This document shows, one piece after another, positions 35,855-39,622 of a stretch of 39,622 nucleotides of DNA. Source of the DNA: Balamuthia mandrillaris (lineage: Eukaryota > Discosea > Longamoebia > Balamuthiidae); the NCBI GenBank assembly GCA_031835245.1, contig JAVKOQ010000427.1, positions 1 through 39,622 of the forward strand, in the 5' to 3' direction. The notes below the pieces were generated by a model. That model ran no database searches. It worked only from the letters and a program-made list of their open reading frames with translations, and was not told where the DNA came from. A program made the translations under genes and the position numbers. Within the stretch, counting starts at the first letter, position 1; each line of letters opens with the position of its first letter.

Positions 35855-36014
35855 AAAACCTCGTTACAGTAATATTATATTGGTATTTATGTTTCTTAAT
35901 ATTACTGTGCTCCAAATGACAAAGACTAAAACAAAAAGCCAAAAAAAAAGGACAACTAATGACATTATATTAAGAAACATAAATACCAATATAATATTAC
36001 TGTAACGAGGTTTT
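35855..36014. repeat. Perfect 48-bp inverted repeat with a 64-nt spacer
   Basis: 35855-35902 and 35967-36014 are exact reverse complements: AAAACCTCGTTACAG... to the left, mirrored as ...CTGTAACGAGGTTTT to the right. The match stops abruptly at the inner ends. Perfect identity, compared with the decayed repeats beside it, points to a recent origin or a fold-back artefact. A small foldback (MITE-like) element is one reading. It marks the exact edge of the AT-rich patch. Confidence 0.9.
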
Positions 36015-36015
36015 G

Positions 36016-36076
36016 CATGCAGTGGGATTTGAACTGCGGGCCGGTAATTAATGATTGGCCGGATAACCACTGCATG
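36016..36076 (-). other. tRNA-like foldback with a B-box-like sequence
   Basis: CATGCAGTGG at 36016-36025 pairs perfectly with CCACTGCATG at 36067-36076. On the minus strand the enclosed sequence has AGTGGTTATCC (A-box/D-arm-like) and AGTTCAAATCC, which fits the RNA polymerase III B-box GGTTCRANYCC. No proper T-stem or 7-nt anticodon loop can be drawn and it is only 61 nt long. I therefore call it a tRNA-derived relic or chance, not a tRNA gene. Confidence 0.3.
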
Positions 36077-37212
36077 GAAGCTGAACGGAGAGAGCAAGAG
36101 GAACCGGCAAACAGAACCCCACTCACTGTTGGCTTGCTTCGGGAACGGGAGGTGGGAGGTGGACAAGGAAGACGGGGCCTTCTTCATCGACGGTGATCCT
36201 GTGGTCTTCGCTGTAATACAACATTGTTGGAGGAAGAGGTTGCCAGGGTTGGGAAGAAGGTTCTCCTGAAAGAGGCGGAGTACTTCCTGTTGGACCAGTT
36301 GGCCGCACAACTTCGTGATGGTGGTATCCTGGAGGCCGAGCTGACACGGAAGGATGTTTGGAAACTGAGTTCATCATTAAAACCCAAGTCCCTCCGCGGA
36401 ATGCGCCTTTGTGGATTGGATCTGAGCATGTTTGACATGAGGGATGGGACCTGAGTTATGCAGACCTTCGTGGCGCTAACCTCTTCAGTGCTAGACTCAG
36501 CAAAGCCAAGCTCTACAACGCCAACCTCTCTGGCACCCATCTCTTCTGCGCTGAACTCACCGACGCAGACCTCACAAGCGCCAACCTCTCCAATGCTAAA
36601 CTTTCCAACGCTGACCTTTCGAATGCCACGCTCACCAACTCGGACCTTGCCAATGCCACCCTTTCAGGCGCCAAACTCTACAACTGCACCCTCACCAACA
36701 CCAATCTCTCCGGAACGGATCTCTCCGGCGCCACCCTTTCTTGTGCCAGAGCCATCCGCGCCGACCTCTCCAAAGCCAATCTCTCTAGCGCCACCATACG
36801 CTTCGCCAACCTCGAAGAAGCGACGTTGACGCAAGCTAACCTCCAAAACGCCAATCTCACAGGGACAAACCTCTCCAAAGCGACATGCACAGGGTGTATT
36901 CTGGAGCAAGCCTGCCTGTCCTCAACAAAGACAAAGCATGCGATCGACCCTCTCCAAAAGATGGTGGCTACAAGCGTTGCAGAAGAAGAAGAAGAAGAAG
37001 AAGAAGAAGAAGAAGAAGAAGAACAAGAACAAGAACAAGAACAAGAACAAGAAGAAGAAAAGAAGATGCAGCAGAACAAGGGAGCAGCAGAGCAAAAAGA
37101 AGAACACCACAAGTCGAAAACTTCTTTTTGTTCATGTCGACTAAAGTGTCTACAAGAAACGGTAGTTAATCATGTCGTCACGAAATGTTCAGGTTCGGGT
37201 CGTCCCGTATGA
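36051..37212 (+). pseudogene. KCTD9-like BTB/T1 plus pentapeptide-repeat gene with two frame breaks
   Basis: KCTD9-type proteins combine a T1/BTB tetramerisation domain with pentapeptide repeats; human KCTD9 is a CUL3 adaptor. Here the T1 core reads PHSLLACF...GRWEVDKEDGAFFIDGDPVVF (36135-36210), then LLKEAEYFLLDQLAAQL (about 36265-36315). Pentapeptide repeats run from about 36390 to 36890 (LSYADLRGANL, NANLSG, and so on). A C-terminal poly-Glu/Gln tract (about 36985-37060) and TGA at 37212 follow. Two single-base frame breaks (net minus one each) occur: one between the T1 helices near 36240-36262, one at the GGG run 36446-36448. In the second, one extra G would restore the repeat register. 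The T1 start (the LNVGG strand) is missing, and the sequence runs directly into the repeat patch. It is either a decaying gene or sequencing errors at homopolymers; the long intact repeat frame favours recent damage. Confidence 0.65.
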
Positions 37213-37247
37213 AACTGTCCGCATAAAAAAGGAAGAGAAGGGAGAGA

Positions 37248-39065
37248 ATGGCCACGCCAACAGCGACGACCAAGGCCCTGCGCTCGCGGTTCAGCTACCA
37301 CTTTAGCGGCAAGATCAACTGGTATCCTGGGCACATGGCCAAAGCCACGCGGCTCATTCAGGACACTCTGAAAGCTGCTGACATGGTTTTGGAAGTCAGA
37401 GATGCGAGGATATCTTTTTTACTGTTTTCTTCTTCTTGTTCTTCTTCTTGTTCTTCTTCTTGTTCTTCTTCTTCTTCTTCTTCTTCTTGTTCTTCTTCTT
37501 GTTCTTCTTCTTGATCTTCTTCTTCTTCTTCTTCTTCTTCTTCTTCTTCTTCTCCTCTCCTTCCTCCTTCTTTCCCTTCTTCCTCTCCTTCTTCGATGTT
37601 CTTCTCTCCTTGACTTTTGATTTTTTTTTTTTTTGTGAGCACATTCCTTTTTCTTCGGTCAACCCGACGTTGGAAGAGCTCATCAAAGCGCGACAAATGC
37701 CTCATCTGCTGCTGCTGCACAAAGCGGACTTGGCCGACCCCTCTTTTGAAGCGGTTTGTTTTTTTGCGTGTGTTCGTTGTTGCTTTGGGTTTTTTTAAAG
37801 CTTTCTCTCTCTCCCTCTTATCAGGAAATTGTGGATCATTTTGCCAAATACAAAAACAAACAAGCCCTCTTTACTTCATCAGGTCAACCACCTTTTCTGC
37901 TTCTTGTTCTTGTTCTTGTTCTTCTTCTTCTTCGTTCTTTCTTATTCTTCGTTCTGCTGGTATATCATTCTTTTTCTTATTTTTATTTTCTCGATAAACT
38001 GTACTTACTGCAAACAGTTCTCTCCACCAAAAGCAACAACATCAACAACAACCTCGCCAACATCATTCCTGCTGCCATCGACCTCTACCTGCGTTCCAAA
38101 CAACAAAAACAATCTTCCTCTGCTTCTTCCTCCGCTGGCTCTACTCCTACTCCTACTCCTTCTCCTTCTCCTTCTTCTTCTTCTCCTTCTCCTCTTCCTC
38201 CACAGAAAAAAGAGTTGATGCTAATGATAGTCGGCGTGCCCAACGTCGGCAAATCCACTCTCATCAACAAACTTCGAGCCGTCAACAATCTAAGAACAGC
38301 CTCGGCCAAAACCGGGCCCCTTCCTGGAGTGACGAGAGGGTTGAACTGCTTCAAAGTCAGCGAGAGGCCGGTGGCTGCGTACCTTATGGACACGCCAGGC
38401 ATCATGATGCCGCGTATCAATGATGTGGAGGTCGGCTTGAAACTTTCTCTCGTTGGTGAGTAACGCCTATGGTCTTCTTTCATTTTTTTTGAAGGTTTTT
38501 GTGAAGCAGAGAGCAATGATCCAGAAATGAGAGCATTAGAGAATAACAGAAGAAACAAAGAAAGAAAAGACTTGCTGATACCTACCCAAACAACACACAC
38601 AAAGGAGCAATTAAAGAATCAGTAGTAGGCAAGAAAGCCATAGCAGACTACCTCCTCTACAGCATGAACCGCCTCGGCAATCGTTCCTACCTTCACACCA
38701 AAACCTTGCTTTCAAGACCCTCTTCACAGCAACAAGCACAACCACAACAAAAGGATGAACAACAAAAGGATGAACAAGAAGACGAACCAACCGATGATAT
38801 CAACGCGGTTCTTCTCTCCATCGCAAAGCGAATCGGCGCTAAAAAGAAAAAGAAAAAGGAGGATAACAATCAAGAGGCTAAGAGCGAAGAGAAGGATGAA
38901 GAGAGATGGGACCTTGACTTGGCGGCTGGTCACTTTTTGCAAAAGTATCGCGAAGGAGCGTTCGGTAGGATGACATTGGATACCATGCCGTTGCCGCCCG
39001 CTTCTCCGTTTGCTGTGATGAACGTCCGTTCCTCCAAAAATAAACAACAACAAAAGAAAAAGTAA
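37248..39065 (+). CDS. MTG1: MTG1/YlqF-type circularly permuted GTPase (mitoribosome assembly)
   Basis: MTG1 helps assemble the large mitochondrial ribosomal subunit. Five exons: 37248-37409, 37643-37753, 37825-37882, 38018-38455, 38605-39065. All phases close to 409 aa and TAA. The N-terminal [11 protein letters not shown] and [16 protein letters not shown] blocks are diagnostic. GTPase motifs come in permuted order: G4-like HKAD (80-83), G1 GVPNVGKS (183-190), the G2 region GPLPGVTRG (210-218), G3 DTPG (235-238). The C-terminal part [12 protein letters not shown] ... [19 protein letters not shown] matches the family tail. Ser/Pro-rich (about 142-172) and Lys/Glu/Gln-rich inserts enlarge it beyond the usual 330 or so aa. 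G4 has His where the family usually has Asn. ATG 37248 is only 35 nt after the preceding gene's stop. Intron 1 is of AT-AC type. Confidence 0.92.
37410..37642 (+). other. Putative U12-type AT-AC intron in MTG1
   Basis: The intron starts ATATCTTTTT (U12 AT-AC donor consensus ATATCCTTT, one mismatch) and ends GTGAGCAC. CTCCTTGAC at 37606-37614 fits the U12 branch-site consensus TTCCTTRAC at 8 of 9 positions. Removing exactly 37410-37642 joins VLEVRDAR to IPFSSVNP, the conserved MTG1 sequence. GT-AG alternatives either break phase or delete conserved residues. One atypical feature is the branch-to-acceptor distance of about 29 nt, longer than usual, with a T-run between. The interior is mostly TTC repeats. 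Confidence 0.65.
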
Positions 39066-39180
39066 CAAAAAAGAAAAAAAGAAAGAATTTGGAATAAGAG
39101 AAGAAAAAAAAAAGGGTGAGAAAGAAGATTCTTTTCTTTGTTTTTTGTGGAGAAAAAAAAAGAAAAGTGGAATCGGAAAC
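39066..39180. other. Short spacer between convergent genes
   Basis: An A-rich 115-nt gap separates the MTG1 stop and the stop of the minus-strand RNA-binding gene. It should carry both 3' UTRs. No clear AATAAA is seen. Confidence 0.5.
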
Positions 39181-39622
39181 TTAGACTTCGTTGTACCTCT
39201 CTTCCAAAACTTTCCTCTCGTCGACAATTTCAGCTTGAACGCACCTTCCTGCAAAGAACCTTCCGTGAAGATTCCTTTGTGCCAATTGCGCATCTGTGAA
39301 GGAGAGAAGAGAAGAGAAGAGAAGAGAAGAGAAGAGAAGAGAAGAGAAGAGAGGAAGAAGAGAAGAGAAAAGAGAGAAGAAAGAGAAGAGAAGAGGAAGA
39401 GAAGAGAAGAGAAGAGAAGAGAAGAGGAAGAGAAGAAGAGAGAAGAGAGAAGGGAGAAGGAGAAGGGAGAAGGGAGAAGGGAGAAGGGAGAAGGGAGAAG
39501 GGAGAAGGGAGAAGGGAGAAGGGAGAAGGGAGAAGGGAGAAGGGAGAAGGGAGAAGGGAGAAGGGAGATTGTCAGAAAACAATAATAAAAAGAAAAGTGA
39601 ACAACAAAAGAATATGATAAGA
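39181..39622 (-). CDS. 3' end of a U2AF-homology-motif (UHM/RRM) RNA-binding protein, partial
   Basis: Only the last exon is in the window: 39293-39181 on the minus strand, entered at phase 1 after TTCACAG and ending in TAA. It encodes AQLAQRNLHGRFFAGRCVQAEIVDE, then a short tail ERYNEV. LHGRFFAGR followed by an AE(F/I) strand is the end of a UHM-type RRM. GRFF supplies the Arg-x-Phe loop used to bind Trp-containing ligand motifs in splicing factors (U2AF, SPF45/RBM17, PUF60, Tat-SF1). Which of these it is cannot be told from one exon. Everything from 39294 to the window end is intron, filled by GAGAAG and GGGAGAA repeats. Confidence 0.6.
   Translation of the reverse strand, partial: LIIFFCCSLFFLLLFSDNLPSPFSLLPSPFSLLPSPFSLLPSPFSLLPSPFSLLLLPSLFSLLLFLFSSLLFSSLPLLFSFFSLFSSLLPLFSSLLFSSLLFSSLLSFTDAQLAQRNLHGRFFAGRCVQAEIVDERKVLEERYNEV
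39301..39568. repeat. AGAAG then GGGAGAA arrays in the UHM-gene intron
   Basis: A block of AGAAG pentamers (39301-39345), an irregular AGAAG/AGGAAG part, and then about 16 tandem GGGAGAA heptamers (about 39451-39567). They are pyrimidine-rich on the sense (minus) strand and reach to within a few bases of the acceptor at 39294. Confidence 0.9.

Larger units (their letters stand above)
33400..36014. other. AT-rich, gene-free repeat patch
   Basis: Base composition drops sharply in GC compared with both sides, and no frame longer than about 90 codons looks coding. The microsatellite style of the rest of the window is nearly absent. The patch contains diverged direct and inverted repeats (listed separately) and ends at a perfect 48-bp inverted repeat, directly against the KCTD9-like gene. 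It reads as a graveyard of non-autonomous interspersed repeats. I see no coding part of any transposon and cannot name a family. Confidence 0.6.

Noticed and set aside
36016-36076. Functional tRNA gene
   Set aside because: No T-stem or standard anticodon arm can be formed, and the length is too short; kept only as a tRNA-like relic.
39451-39567. CRISPR-like array
   Set aside because: The heptamer repeats are contiguous with no spacers, and the surrounding genes are eukaryotic.

Overview
This is nuclear DNA from a unicellular eukaryote. Almost every conserved gene is cut by short introns of roughly 60-150 nt, some stretched to several hundred by simple repeats. Genes sit close together on both strands, and splice junctions restore well-known eukaryotic families. 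Many introns hold long CT, TTC or TTCTC tracts on the coding strand. That style resembles the foraminiferan Reticulomyxa (Rhizaria), but this is an impression from gene style, not proof.

Layout. 195-1295 (+): an unrecognised coiled-coil ORF with one in-frame TAG. 1751-5358 (+): a VPS9-domain protein with a VARP/ANKRD27-type N-terminus but no ankyrin repeats. 5788-6642 (+): an intronless secreted protein of unknown family behind a TATA/CCAAT promoter. 6854-9065 (-): NAR1/CIAO3, a cytosolic Fe-S assembly factor, complete in 7 exons. 9398-9814 (-): a small bZIP-like coiled-coil protein. 10147-10614 (+): a small coiled-coil ORF of uncertain structure. 10913-13141 (+): ATP-type PEP carboxykinase, 6 exons, 588 aa. 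13208-17360 (-): an 11-exon gene that I read as a divergent FAAP100 (Fanconi anaemia core complex) homologue. 18207-32818 (-): a very large LvsA/WDFY3-type BEACH-WD40 protein. 33400-36014: an AT-rich, gene-free patch of old diverged repeats, ending in a perfect 48-bp inverted repeat. 36051-37212 (+): a KCTD9-like BTB/T1 plus pentapeptide-repeat gene with two frame breaks and no visible 5' end. 37248-39065 (+): an MTG1/YlqF-type circularly permuted GTPase whose first intron looks like a minor-spliceosome (U12, AT-AC) intron. 39181 to the window end (-): the last exon of a U2AF-homology-motif RNA-binding protein.

The genes are housekeeping functions without a common pathway: endosomal traffic (VARP-like, BEACH), Fe-S assembly, gluconeogenesis, DNA repair and mitoribosome assembly. 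There is no operon or defence island. The points most worth following are the AT-AC intron in MTG1, the FAAP100-like gene, the consistent strand polarity of intronic repeats, and the repeat patch that abuts the damaged KCTD9-like gene.
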